Below, in pieces: positions 36,403-47,247 of a stretch of 64,000 bases of DNA (positions are counted from its first letter, which is position 1; each line of letters opens with the position of its first letter). The stretch spans positions 3,720,001 to 3,784,000 of the forward strand of contig NZ_CP093301.1 of assembly GCF_024362785.1 (NCBI RefSeq), in the 5' to 3' direction. The translations under genes and the position numbers were made by a program. The notes under the pieces are model-generated. The model saw only the letters and a program-made list of their open reading frames with translations, made no database searches and was not told the origin of the DNA. Source of the DNA: Evansella sp. LMS18 (lineage in GTDB: Bacteria; Bacillota; Bacilli; Bacillales; Salisediminibacteriaceae).

Positions 36403-39400
36403 AGCCGTTAAAACTTACTGTCAAAGGACTGCACAGCTTCAGGGAAAAACAGACGGTAGATTTCGGTACTCTGTGCGAAGGTGGAGTTTTTGGCATATTC
36501 GGTCCCACCGGCAGCGGAAAATCTTCCTTGCTTGATGCTATGACACTGGCACTCTATGGAAAAGTGGAGCGGGCCGCGAACAATACTACCGGGATTATGA
36601 ACCATGCCGAAGACACGCTTGCTGTATCGTTCACTTTCCAGCTGGGCCACGGCTCAAGGGCCAGAAGCTACGAAGTGGAACGGACTTTTAAAAGAGCGGG
36701 AGAAACAACTATAAGATCGGCAACGTGCAGGTTTCTTGATGTGACTGGGGATCCGGTTGTAATTGCGGATAAGGCCGGGGACGTAACACGGGCTGTGGAA
36801 GAGCTCCTCGGGCTGTCCATCGACGACTTTACAAGAGCCGTAGTCCTGCCTCAGGGTAAATTTTCCGAGTTTCTTTCTCTGAAAGGGAGCGAGAGAAGGC
36901 AAATGCTCCAGCGTCTTTTTAACCTGGAGAAATACGGGGACGAGCTGATTAAAAAACTGAAAAGCCGGCTTATGAACACAAAGCATAACAAAGAGCTCAT
37001 AGAGAAAGAACAGCTCGGCCTTGGAGAAGCATCCCGTGAAATGCTGGAACAGGCAGTGAAGAAAGTACAGGAAATTGAGGAACATATTGAAGAGGAAAAA
37101 AAGAAAAGGCTTCATCTGGAAGAGAAGTATCAGGAAGAAAAGGAAATTTTAAAGCTTCAGAAAGAGGCGGAGGAAGCGGAAAAAGGGCTGGCTTCCCTTG
37201 GCAATGAGGCGGAGCAGATTCAGGAGGCTGAACGTTCTTTAAAGGAGGCACAGGAAGCCGCAAACCTCCTTCCATATCTCAGGGAAAAAGAGGAAGGTCT
37301 GGCAGCCAGCAGGGAAGCAGAACTTCAAAGAAAAGCCGCCATTGAAAATCTGGAAGCAGTGAAGGAAAGAAAAGAAAAAGCGGAGACTGACTGGGAAAAA
37401 TGGAAAAACGAAAAGCTTGCCCAGGAAACGCCTGCAAAGCTGAAGCTGGAGGAATTGAAGCGGGCGGAGGAAGAACAATCTGCCCTTGCTGAGGAAGAAA
37501 AAGAAATACGTTCAGCAAAAACGGAAGCGGAAAACCTGAAAGAGCAGCTTACTGCTCTGGAGGACAAGTTTGAAAAAGCAGTCAAAGATAAATCAAGGTA
37601 TGAAGATGCGAGGAAAACACTTAAGGAAGAGCTGGAGTCACTGGAAACTCCGGAAGGAAAAAGAAAGTATCTTTTTGCAGCGGTTGATGAAAAAAGAAAC
37701 ATCCAGCAGGCCATTTCCTCTATGGAAGAATTAAAGCAGGATCTGGAAAAGCTGCAGCATAAGGAAAAGAAGAGTGCGGAAGAACTGAAAGAATCTGAAC
37801 AGTCGCTTGGCCAGCTGAGAGATAAGCTCTCTCAAATTTTCAGCCAGGTCTTCCAATGGTATGAGAGAATCGCAGAAGAAGAAAGAGAAATCCAGCGTTC
37901 CGTCATATTTCTGGAAGAAGAAAAACGGAGTCTGGAAAGGAAACACCGCCATCTTCTTGCAAAATCACTTCGTGAGAACTTAACAGAGGGAGAGCCATGT
38001 CCTGTTTGTGGTTCTGTTGACCACAATGTTTCTCATGAGTATATGGAGACGGAATCTGAAGAAAACGGACTATCTGAAATGATAGATTTCCTTATCACGG
38101 ATATGAATGGGGAAGAGAGAGAAATTCAGCTTTATAAATGGAAGCTGGAAGAAAACTCCGCCAAGCTGAAAGATTTCGTCAGTGAAAGTGAAGCCGCAGC
38201 TGCTGAAGAGCAGTCAGAACCATCGATTAAAAATTTCAAAGAAATACCTGCTGCAGACTGGAAAGCACAGTGGGAGGCCGGCAAAAAAAGACTGAGTAAA
38301 GAAAAAGAAGCGGTCTCAAGACTTTTACAGAGTATAACAGCCTATTTAAAGCAATATGAGCAAATCAAAGAGAGCATGAACGAGAAAACTTATACTCACA
38401 CAGGCTTCGGGGAGCGAATAAAAGAGCTGTCCGAAAAACTTGCTGAATATAAGCGGCAATACGAGGAACAGGTAAAACAGTGGAATGAAAAATATACAGA
38501 CCTTAGTTTTGACACAGCAGATGCGGAACTGGAGAAGCTGTATGAACTGGAAGAAAAGGCTGCTAAACACAGAGAAAGAATCGAAAACAGCACGCCATTC
38601 ATAGATAAAAAACAAAGAGAAATAGAAGAGATTAAAGAAGAGATTAACAGATGCAAAGTGAAACAGTCTTCTGTCACCTCAGATATATCCCATAAGGAAA
38701 AAAGCATTGCTGAGAAAAAGAAGCGAATATATGAAGTTACTGATGGAGAACAACCAGCTGTCCTGATTAACAGCCTCAATGAAAAATTGAAGAAAATTAC
38801 CGAAGCGTATGACCAGACGGAAGAAAGACTTAAAAGGGAACAGGAAGCTCTCAGGAACTCGGAGGAAAAGAGAGCTAAGGCTGCAGAAGCATCTCTCCAG
38901 GCAGAAGCAAGGCTTGAGAGGGCTGAAAAAAACTGGTCCGAACAGCTTGGCAAAACGAACTTTGCCACTGAGGAAAGTGTCCTTGCGGCAAGTTTGCCGG
39001 ATAAAAAGCAGAACGAGCTGGCCGAAGTTATTGAAAAATACAGAAACGATAAGAGGAAGCTGGAGATTCAGCTGGATCACTCCCTGAAACAGCTTTCCGG
39101 GCGTGCTGTCACGGAAGAAGAGGTTAACAAAACGGCAGAACAGCTGCAGGAGTCTGTAAACAGGCTGAACGATCTTCAGGCAGAGAGTGGCGGTGCCGGT
39201 GAGGCTCTAAAGGAAATAGAAAAACGTGTTGCCCGTTTTGAGGAGCTGGAAAAGAAACGGGAAAAACTTGTTTCTGAATTTGAACAGCTTTCTGCCCTGG
39301 ATCATGTATTCCGGGGAAAAGCATTCGTGGAATTTCTTGCAGAAGAACAGCTTGTCCAGGTGAGCCGGCACGCCTCAGAAAGACTTCACTCACTAACGAG

Positions 39401-39788
39401 AGGCAGGTATGCGATTGAAGTGGATTCTTCCGGAGGGTTTGTGATAAGGGATGATGCCAATGGCGGTATCCGCAGGCCTGTTACAACCTTGTCAGGCGGG
39501 GAAACCTTCTTAACGTCACTGGCCCTTGCATTGTCATTATCCGCCTCCATTCAGCTTAAAGGAGAACATCCACTTGAGTTCTTCTTCCTGGATGAAGGTT
39601 TCGGGACATTAGACCAGGAACTTCTGGATACTGTTATAACAGCACTGGAAAGCCTGCGGACAACCCATTTATCCGTAGGAGTTATCAGCCATGTGCCTGA
39701 ACTGAGAGAAAGGTTGCCGAGAAAGCTTGTCGTGAGTGCTGCAGAACCTGGAGGGACAGGCAGTACAGTGAAAATAGAATCGATGTAA
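36399..39788 (+). CDS. sbcC: exonuclease SbcC, SMC-like ATPase subunit
   Basis: 1129 residues, Rad50-type. The N-terminal Walker A is GPTGSGKSS (about 35-43). Two long coiled-coil arms rich in Glu/Lys flank the zinc-hook CPVCG (about 533-537). The C-terminal half carries the ABC signature LSGGE (about 1030) and Walker B FFLDEGFGTLD. Last gene of the operon, with a terminator 6 bases after its stop. Confidence 0.97.
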   Translation: MKPLKLTVKGLHSFREKQTVDFGTLCEGGVFGIFGPTGSGKSSLLDAMTLALYGKVERAANNTTGIMNHAEDTLAVSFTFQLGHGSRARSYEVERTFKRAGETTIRSATCRFLDVTGDPVVIADKAGDVTRAVEELLGLSIDDFTRAVVLPQGKFSEFLSLKGSERRQMLQRLFNLEKYGDELIKKLKSRLMNTKHNKELIEKEQLGLGEASREMLEQAVKKVQEIEEHIEEEKKKRLHLEEKYQEEKEILKLQKEAEEAEKGLASLGNEAEQIQEAERSLKEAQEAANLLPYLREKEEGLAASREAELQRKAAIENLEAVKERKEKAETDWEKWKNEKLAQETPAKLKLEELKRAEEEQSALAEEEKEIRSAKTEAENLKEQLTALEDKFEKAVKDKSRYEDARKTLKEELESLETPEGKRKYLFAAVDEKRNIQQAISSMEELKQDLEKLQHKEKKSAEELKESEQSLGQLRDKLSQIFSQVFQWYERIAEEEREIQRSVIFLEEEKRSLERKHRHLLAKSLRENLTEGEPCPVCGSVDHNVSHEYMETESEENGLSEMIDFLITDMNGEEREIQLYKWKLEENSAKLKDFVSESEAAAAEEQSEPSIKNFKEIPAADWKAQWEAGKKRLSKEKEAVSRLLQSITAYLKQYEQIKESMNEKTYTHTGFGERIKELSEKLAEYKRQYEEQVKQWNEKYTDLSFDTADAELEKLYELEEKAAKHRERIENSTPFIDKKQREIEEIKEEINRCKVKQSSVTSDISHKEKSIAEKKKRIYEVTDGEQPAVLINSLNEKLKKITEAYDQTEERLKREQEALRNSEEKRAKAAEASLQAEARLERAEKNWSEQLGKTNFATEESVLAASLPDKKQNELAEVIEKYRNDKRKLEIQLDHSLKQLSGRAVTEEEVNKTAEQLQESVNRLNDLQAESGGAGEALKEIEKRVARFEELEKKREKLVSEFEQLSALDHVFRGKAFVEFLAEEQLVQVSRHASERLHSLTRGRYAIEVDSSGGFVIRDDANGGIRRPVTTLSGGETFLTSLALALSLSASIQLKGEHPLEFFFLDEGFGTLDQELLDTVITALESLRTTHLSVGVISHVPELRERLPRKLVVSAAEPGGTGSTVKIESM

Positions 39789-39793
39789 CTTGA

Positions 39794-39823
39794 AGAGGCT
39801 GGGAAAACCAGCCTCTTTTTTTG
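39794..39823 (+). terminator. terminator of the addBA-sbcDC operon
   Basis: GAGGCTGG (39795-39802) pairs with CCAGCCTC (39808-39815), followed by TTTTTTT. Confidence 0.9.
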
Positions 39824-40081
39824 TACATTCAAAAAATCTGACAGTTTGTTCAGACGGATGCAGCAGCTTTAAGGAAGAGACAGAAGCCTGCTTCTCCATT
39901 CTGTATTAAGACAGAGGCTGCCAGATGATATCCTAACGAGGCATTCACTGGCATGCAGGCTCCACCCCCTTAATTAATTGAAAAAGCAGCAGCAAGCACG
40001 GGCTATTAGGTATAGCTCGGTATTTCAGAAACTCTTTTAAGCCCAAATTTAATAAATTTTAAAAAAAATTAGAATTTAGTA

Positions 40082-40111
40082 TTGACGCCTTTTCGCTTAC
40101 TGTTATACAAT
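40082..40111 (+). promoter_or_regulatory. promoter of the glyoxylate-shunt operon
   Basis: TTGACG (40082-40087), an 18-base spacer and TACAAT (40106-40111) form a good SigA-type promoter 45 bases before the miniprotein start. The rest of 39824-40081 holds no gene. Confidence 0.65.
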
Positions 40112-40124
40112 ACAAAATATAAAG

Positions 40125-40135
40125 AATACTGTATT
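40125..40135. promoter_or_regulatory. palindromic candidate operator (AATACTGTATT)
   Basis: A perfect 11-bp palindrome lies 13 bases past the -10 box, between the promoter and the miniprotein ribosome binding site. Its position suits a repressor. No regulator is assigned. Confidence 0.4.
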
Positions 40136-40155
40136 ATAACAAAGGCGGTGAAAAC

Positions 40156-40323
40156 ATGAACTGTGAAAAATGCCATGGTAATGGGGAAATTACCTGCTAT
40201 AAGTGTCAGGGTCATTCATTGAGCTATTATTCTGCATCACACGCTGAGGAACATTGTGGTAACTGTAATGGTACAGGAGAAGTTCATTGCACACACTGTT
40301 ATGGAAAAGGAATTATTGATTAG
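40156..40323 (+). CDS. 55-residue DnaJ-type cysteine-rich zinc-finger miniprotein
   Basis: Four Cxx C-type knuckles: CEKCHGNG (3-10), CYKCQGHS (14-21), CGNCNGTG (34-41) and CTHCYGKG (45-52). This is the CxxCxGxG pattern of the DnaJ cysteine-rich region, which folds around two zinc ions, but here with no J domain or substrate-binding domain. Codons, a start site (GGCGGTG 8 bases before ATG) and position support a real gene. It is the first gene after the promoter and is followed 24 bases later by malate synthase, so it should be co-transcribed with aceB and aceA. Stand-alone proteins of this kind are seen in Bacillus relatives, but no function is known to me. Confidence 0.85.
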   Translation: MNCEKCHGNGEITCYKCQGHSLSYYSASHAEEHCGNCNGTGEVHCTHCYGKGIID

Positions 40324-40347
40324 CGAAAAAGTTTAGGAGTGATAACT

Positions 40348-41958
40348 TTGAAACTAACTAAAAAATTCTCTGTGCAAGGTCCAATGAGTGAAACTGCGAA
40401 GAGAATACTCACGGAGGAGGCATGTTGTTTCATTCAGTGCCTCCATGAGAGATTTGAATCAAAAAGGCAGGAATTGCTGCAGAAAAGAAAAGCAAAGCAG
40501 GAGCTTATTGATCAGGGGAATTTGCCTCACTTTTCCGCAGAAACAGAACATATCAGAAAAGGTGACTGGAAGGTTAAACCTGTTCCGGAAGATATTCAGG
40601 ACCGGAGAGTCGAAATTACCGGTCCTGCGGGAAGCCGTAAAATGGTAATTAACGCTCTCAATTCTGGAGCAAAAGTTTTTATGGCGGACTTCGAAGATGC
40701 TAATTCTCCTTCCTGGGAAAATTGTATCAACGGGCAGATGAATATGTATGATGCTGTCAGAAGACAGATTGATTTTACAGCGGAAAACGGAAAAGAATAC
40801 AAGCTTACAGACAAGCCGGCAGTATTATTTGTCAGGCCGAGGGGCTGGCATCTTACAGAGAAACATTTCCTTGTCAACGGTGAACCTGTCTCAGCATCGC
40901 TTTTCGATTTCGGATTATATTTTTTCCATAATGCGAATGAGCTGGTTTACAGAGGAACAGCACCTTATTTTTATCTCCCTAAAATGGAATACCATGAAGA
41001 AGCGGCACTATGGAACGAAGTATTCCTGTTTGCCCAGAAAAGGTACGGGTTCCCAAAAGGAACCATCAAAGCGACCGTACTTATTGAGACGCTAACAGGA
41101 GCATTTGAAGCTGATGAAATTCTGCACGAATTGCAGGATCATAGTGCGGGGCTGAACTGTGGCAGATGGGACTATATTTTCAGTTACATCAAGAAACTGA
41201 GAAACCATGAAAACTTTCTCCTGCCTGATCGTTCAAAGGTGACCATGACCGTGAATTTCATGAGAGCTTATTCCCTGTATGTTATTAAAACATGCCATAA
41301 GCGTGGAGCGCACGCAATCGGCGGGATGGCTGCACAGATTCCTGTAAAAAACGATGAAGAAAAAAACAGGCAGGCCGTTAAAAAAGTGCAGGAAGATAAA
41401 GAAAGAGAAGTGAAAGACGGGCACGATGGCACATGGGTCGCACACCCTGCGTTAGTCCCGACTGCACTGGATGTATTTAATGAGTTTATGCCTGAAAAAA
41501 ACCAGTTGTCCAAACAGCTGGATAATGTTGCGATAACGGCCGAAGACCTTCTCGCTGTACCAGAGGGGGAGATAACAGAAGAAGGCCTTCGCTCGAATAT
41601 ATCAGTTGGAATACAGTATGTGGAAGCCTGGCTCAGAGGCCATGGGGCTGTTCCAATTAACGATCTCATGGAGGATGCAGCTACTGCGGAAATATCGCGA
41701 ACTCAGGTGTGGCAGTGGATATTCCATCGAGAAGGCATTTTAAACGATGGGCGGAACATCAGCCTGGAGCTGGTGGAAACATTCATAGAAGAAGAAATGG
41801 AGAAGCTTAAATCACAGCTGGGTGAAGACCTGTTCAGTAAGGGTAAATTTGCGCAAGCTGAAAAACTATTTTACGAGATGGTAAGCAAACAGGAATTTGA
41901 AGAATTCTTAACAATAAATGCATACGAATTCCTACTAACAAAAAAGGAGCTGGTATAA
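40348..41958 (+). CDS. aceB: malate synthase A
   Basis: Condenses glyoxylate and acetyl-CoA to malate, the second step of the glyoxylate bypass. 536 residues with the family blocks GSRKMVINALNSGAKVFMADFEDA, RPRGWHL, ETLTGAFEADEILHEL and MTVNFMRAYS. The start used is the TTG at 40348, 8 bases after AGGAG (40335-40339); an in-frame GTG at 40339 overlaps that site and is less likely. aceA starts at the next base after its stop. Confidence 0.96.
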   Translation: MKLTKKFSVQGPMSETAKRILTEEACCFIQCLHERFESKRQELLQKRKAKQELIDQGNLPHFSAETEHIRKGDWKVKPVPEDIQDRRVEITGPAGSRKMVINALNSGAKVFMADFEDANSPSWENCINGQMNMYDAVRRQIDFTAENGKEYKLTDKPAVLFVRPRGWHLTEKHFLVNGEPVSASLFDFGLYFFHNANELVYRGTAPYFYLPKMEYHEEAALWNEVFLFAQKRYGFPKGTIKATVLIETLTGAFEADEILHELQDHSAGLNCGRWDYIFSYIKKLRNHENFLLPDRSKVTMTVNFMRAYSLYVIKTCHKRGAHAIGGMAAQIPVKNDEEKNRQAVKKVQEDKEREVKDGHDGTWVAHPALVPTALDVFNEFMPEKNQLSKQLDNVAITAEDLLAVPEGEITEEGLRSNISVGIQYVEAWLRGHGAVPINDLMEDAATAEISRTQVWQWIFHREGILNDGRNISLELVETFIEEEMEKLKSQLGEDLFSKGKFAQAEKLFYEMVSKQEFEEFLTINAYEFLLTKKELV

Positions 41959-43236
41959 ATGAACAGAGCAGAGGCAATTAAGGAATTAGAACAGAGCTGG
42001 TTATCAGAAAGATGGGCGGGAGTGGAACGTCCTTATACAGGAGAGGATGTAGTTAAGCTAAGAGGATCTTTGAAGGTTGAACATACACTTGCACGCCGCG
42101 GAGCTGAAAAACTTTGGGGAAAAGTAAACGGTGACAGCTATGTAAAAGCACTTGGAGCACTTACAGGCAACCAGGCAGTTCAGCAGGTAAAGGCAGGCCT
42201 TGAAGCGATTTATTTAAGCGGCTGGCAAGTTGCTGCGGATGCGAACCTGGCGGGGCAGATGTACCCTGACCAGAGTTTATATCCCGCCAACAGTGTGCCT
42301 CACGTAGTAAAAAGGATTAACCAGGCGCTTCAGCGTGCTGACCAGATTGAATACAGCGAAGGCTACGAAGGAAGAGACTGGTTTGTGCCAATCGTGGCAG
42401 ACGCGGAAGCAGGTTTCGGGGGGCATCTTAACGTATTTGAACTGATGAAAGGCATGATTGAGTCCGGAGCTGCAGGAGTTCACTTTGAAGATCAGCTGTC
42501 CTCTGAGAAAAAATGTGGACATCTTGGCGGAAAAGTATTACTTCCTACACAGCAGGCTGTTGGAAACCTGGTATCCGCCCGATTAGCAGCAGATGTAATG
42601 GGTGTTCCTACAGTAATCATCGCACGTACTGATGCGAATGCCGCAAACTTGATTACGAGCGACATCGATGAATACGATCATGAGTTCATCACTGGCGAAA
42701 GAACATCGGAAGGTTTTTACCGTACGAGAGAAGGACTCGACCAGGCAATCCACCGCGGGCTCGCCTATGCTCCTTATGCTGATATGATCTGGTGTGAAAC
42801 TTCTGAACCAGACCTTGAAGAAGCAAGGCGGTTTGCTGAAGCGATTCATGCAAAATACCCAGGGAAGCTTCTCGCATATAACTGCTCCCCATCCTTCAAC
42901 TGGAAGAAGAAACTGGATGATGAGACAATTGCGAAATTCCAGGATGAACTGGGCAAAATGGGTTATAAATTCCAGTTTGTTACTCTTGCCGGCTTCCACG
43001 CCCTTAACCACAGCATGTTCCAGCTGGCTAAAGGTTATAAAGAGAGCGGAATGGCAGCATATTCTCAGCTCCAGCAGGCAGAGTTCGCCAGTGAACAGGA
43101 TGGTTACACAGCTACAAAGCATCAGCGTGAAGTAGGAACAGGTTATTTCGATAATGTTGCAACAGTTATTTCCGGAGGGAAATCATCAACAACAGCTCTC
43201 GCTGGTTCCACAGAAGCAGAGCAGTTTACAACCTGA
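41959..43236 (+). CDS. aceA: isocitrate lyase
   Basis: Cleaves isocitrate to glyoxylate and succinate, the entry step of the glyoxylate bypass. 425 residues with the catalytic signature KKCGHLGGK (Cys186), [14 protein letters not shown]-type metal-binding segment ([10 protein letters not shown]) and [15 protein letters not shown] lies 11 bases before the ATG. With AcsA (1.9 kb) and AceB it allows growth on acetate or fatty acids. It is the last gene of the operon. Confidence 0.97.
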   Translation: MNRAEAIKELEQSWLSERWAGVERPYTGEDVVKLRGSLKVEHTLARRGAEKLWGKVNGDSYVKALGALTGNQAVQQVKAGLEAIYLSGWQVAADANLAGQMYPDQSLYPANSVPHVVKRINQALQRADQIEYSEGYEGRDWFVPIVADAEAGFGGHLNVFELMKGMIESGAAGVHFEDQLSSEKKCGHLGGKVLLPTQQAVGNLVSARLAADVMGVPTVIIARTDANAANLITSDIDEYDHEFITGERTSEGFYRTREGLDQAIHRGLAYAPYADMIWCETSEPDLEEARRFAEAIHAKYPGKLLAYNCSPSFNWKKKLDDETIAKFQDELGKMGYKFQFVTLAGFHALNHSMFQLAKGYKESGMAAYSQLQQAEFASEQDGYTATKHQREVGTGYFDNVATVISGGKSSTTALAGSTEAEQFTT

Positions 43237-43297
43237 TAAAAAAATTAGGTGAATTGGTTCCTGTTATCAGGACAGCGATTATAGTAAAGAGAATTCT

Positions 43298-43340
43298 AAA
43301 CAGCCTTAGCTCTATATTCCATAGAACTAAGGCTGTTTTA
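43298..43340 (+). terminator. terminator of the aceBA operon
   Basis: AAACAGCCTTAG (43298-43309) pairs perfectly with CTAAGGCTGTTT (43327-43338). Confidence 0.8.
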
Positions 43341-43557
43341 GCGTTATGGTATTTTATAGCGAATGTACTTATTCGCGGATGCAAGGAACTGCTGCCATTT
43401 CCTGGAGCGGTTTTTTTTACATAAAACGGCATGAGCATCCGTTGCACCTATTTTTAAGGATTCTCATTCCGCTATCACATTAAATTCCTTTTATTTAAGA
43501 AGTTATAGGATCCTCGTTCCGTTATTTCCCTGTTCCTCACTGAAAACTCCATAATTT

Positions 43558-43714
43558 TTTATCCCGATGAAACCGTCCGTAAAACTCCCACCTCAAACCA
43601 TGAGTTGAACCGGTGAGGTTAAGGAGGGGATAACGGACGCTAACATCCCGATTGGTTCAACTAACAATCAGTGGGGGATGAACAAAATCTCCACTGATTG
43701 AAGGTTCACTTTAT
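43558..43714 (+). repeat. repeat family 2, copy 2 (~157 bp)
   Basis: Near-copy of 23748-23911 in the same orientation, ending with CAGTGGGGGATGAACAAAA, CCACTGATTG and AAGGTTCACTTTAT. Confidence 0.85.
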
Positions 43715-43949
43715 GCTGAGAGCAGGGGAACCGTTCTGTTTTTATTTTTGAAAAGTGACCGCTGTTAATTTGAGAAATCTAACAAAGTATCTAATATACT
43801 GTGATTCTCATACTAATAACAAAAAAAGTTCAAAAAGTTGTAACAAAATGGTGAAAAAAATATGACTTTTCCAATCAAATTGTACACTTTTTCACTGAAA
43901 AAAATTATAATCAAGATGGGGAAATCAGCAACAGGGGGGAGTAATAATA

Positions 43950-44288
43950 ATGATATATCACATTTTGACAGCAGAAGAATGGGAAGCAGCGTTGAAAGAA
44001 GAGCAGTACTGGCCTGAATCTGTTGACGTAGAAGGTTACATTCACTGTTTTACAGACAAGCAGTTAAAAACGGCAGATGGGAGTTCCTATCCGTCAGGCA
44101 AGGAGCTCGTACTGCTTAAGATTGATTCGGCAAAGCTTGAAAACCTTGTTATATTTGAGGATCTGAACGAATCGGGAACAATGTATCCGCATGTTTACGG
44201 ATATTTAAACCTTGATGCTGTTGTGTCTGTAACACAGATTGCTAACGATGATACAGCTGATCTGACAAAGTATATAAAAGAAGCATAA
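43950..44288 (+). CDS. DUF952-family protein
   Basis: 112 residues beginning MIYHILT and containing the YIHCF motif and PHVYGYLNLDAV, which match the DUF952 family. Structural relatives resemble RNA 2'-phosphotransferase/ADP-ribosyl-binding folds, but no activity is established. A GGGGGGAG site precedes the ATG by 10 bases. It has its own terminator. Confidence 0.85.
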   Translation: MIYHILTAEEWEAALKEEQYWPESVDVEGYIHCFTDKQLKTADGSSYPSGKELVLLKIDSAKLENLVIFEDLNESGTMYPHVYGYLNLDAVVSVTQIANDDTADLTKYIKEA

Positions 44289-44326
44289 GAAAGAGACTTA
44301 CAAGACAGTTTTTTTCAAGGGTATAA

Positions 44327-44365
44327 GGTTCCGGATTATCAGTGGATAACCTGGAACTTTTTTTG
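44327..44365 (+). terminator. terminator of the DUF952 gene
   Basis: GGTTCC.GGATTATC pairs imperfectly with GATAACC.GGAAC, followed by TTTTTTT. Confidence 0.7.
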
Positions 44366-44437
44366 CACCAAACAATTAAGGTAGCAACCCCTGAGATTAT
44401 TTATATTAAGGTGCTTTAACTTTATATATAAAGAGAA

Positions 44438-44473
44438 ATGGCTCTCACCATCTGTGAGAGCCATCTTCTTTTT
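44438..44473 (-). terminator. terminator of the ABC-F gene
   Basis: ATGGCTCTCAC (44438-44448) pairs with GTGAGAGCCAT (44454-44464). It lies 18-54 bases past the ABC-F stop on the minus strand. Confidence 0.7.
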
Positions 44474-44491
44474 ATTTGTCCCAGCCACTTC

Positions 44492-46087
<1,596 letters not shown>

Positions 46088-46226
46088 TTAATATTCATCC
46101 TCTGCTAAATAAAGTCTAAGAAATTATAACATGAGAACTGGAAAAAAACGAGGTTTCTATTTTTCACAGCTAATCTTTCCATGACATATACATATATATG
46201 GATTGCCCAGAGAAAGGAGAGGCATT

Positions 46227-46652
46227 ATGTATTCAGGAGGAAGCAATAAGGAAGAATTAAATAAATTTATAAGAGACTTGGAAAAAGCGATAAATGGGGA
46301 ATACAGTGCTATCGAGTGTTACGAAAGAATGGCGGACCAGGCTTCAAATGAAAAAGAAAGAAATCAGATACTGGAGATCAGAAGGGACGAAATTAAACAT
46401 TTTGAGCAATTTCTCATGCTCTATACCGCTATTACAGGACGTTCTCATCCACCTGTAGTAACCGAAGAGTGTCCGGGCAATTACCGCCTTGCACTTTTAG
46501 CGGCATTCGAGGATGAACAGAATACAGTGGACTTATACAATAAAATGGCTGACAGAGCACCTGACTCTTCCACACGCCGAATGTTCCGCCGGGCGGCGTT
46601 GGATGAGCAGCATCATGCAGTATGGTTCCTGTCTTATTTAACGGTGAGGTAA
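46227..46652 (+). CDS. ferritin-like domain protein (rubrerythrin-type)
   Basis: 141 residues. Four-helix bundle with two ExxH-type iron-ligand repeats: EYSAIECYERMA with DEIKH, and EDEQNTVDLYNKMA with DEQHH. This suggests a di-iron site and a peroxide or iron role, but there is no rubredoxin domain. The ATG at 46227 has AAAGGAGAGG 6 bases upstream; the frame is open eight codons earlier, without a site. Related short proteins occur in sporulating Bacillus. Confidence 0.85.
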   Translation: MYSGGSNKEELNKFIRDLEKAINGEYSAIECYERMADQASNEKERNQILEIRRDEIKHFEQFLMLYTAITGRSHPPVVTEECPGNYRLALLAAFEDEQNTVDLYNKMADRAPDSSTRRMFRRAALDEQHHAVWFLSYLTVR

Positions 46653-46708
46653 AGCAAGAACATACAATAAAGGGTTCTGTTACCGGGTGTTTTTTTATCA
46701 GAAGAGAC

Positions 46709-46745
46709 AAGAAAAGGCGTATGAACTGGCATACGTCTTTTCTTT
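46709..46745 (+). terminator. terminator of the ferritin-like gene
   Basis: AAGAAAAGGCGTATG (46709-46723) pairs with CATACGTCTTTTCTT (one mismatch), giving a stem of about 15 bp. Confidence 0.75.
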
Positions 46746-46852
46746 ATTAATCTTAATTAACTGGTTGGTAAAAAGCTGCTGATTCATGCATCCATAATCA
46801 AGTGGATTTGCACTTATCGGTTGGTGGTCAAGTAAAGAAGCCGATTTCAGAA

Positions 46853-47042
46853 ATAGACGGAAAAATCCCGCTTAATTCGTATTTCTTATTAAAAAACGTT
46901 TAAATAGACGGAAAGATTCCGGCTATTATCTCGAATAATTGGAAAATGGATGATTTTGCTTCTCATAACCGGAAAACCTCCCCTTATATTACCCTGAAAC
47001 GAGCTCCAGTCTGCATATAAACGGAAAATCTCCGGTTACTTT
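46853..47042. repeat. second degenerate array of ACGGAAAATCTCCG palindromes
   Basis: Five units begin near 46853, 46904, 46935, 46965 and 47017, each resembling ATAAACGGAAAATCTCCG. Spacings are 30-52 bases. It is the same unit as at 21205-21400. The region 46746-47247 holds no gene apart from the leader of the next one. Confidence 0.7.
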
Positions 47043-47247
47043 ATTTTCGCTGAGTACTTATTTATAGACAAGATATATTATTAAAATGGGAGTTAGCTAG
47101 CAGGCAATTTATTTAAATTATGAAGTTTTGGATCCCGGATTGGTAAGCACTTCCTCATGGTTATTTCACCCTCACAGGTTTAATGTTCAAGAAAACAGGT
47201 TATTTCATACGAGGGTGTATTGTTTAGATAATGAAAGAGGAGACAGC

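Larger units (their letters stand above)
43237..43949. other. intergenic region with terminator and repeats
   Basis: About 700 bases without a supported gene. It holds the aceA terminator (43298-43340), two degenerate 18-bp units GGATTCTCATTCCGCTAT and GGATCCTCGTTCCGTTAT 50 bp apart (43458, 43508), repeat family 2 copy 2 (43558-43714), and an A+T-rich leader before the DUF952 gene. Confidence 0.6.

Noticed and set aside
36654-38968. Several long antisense frames within sbcC
   Set aside because: They are shadows of the Glu/Lys-rich coiled-coil codons (Phe/Leu/Ser-rich in reverse) and have no start sites.
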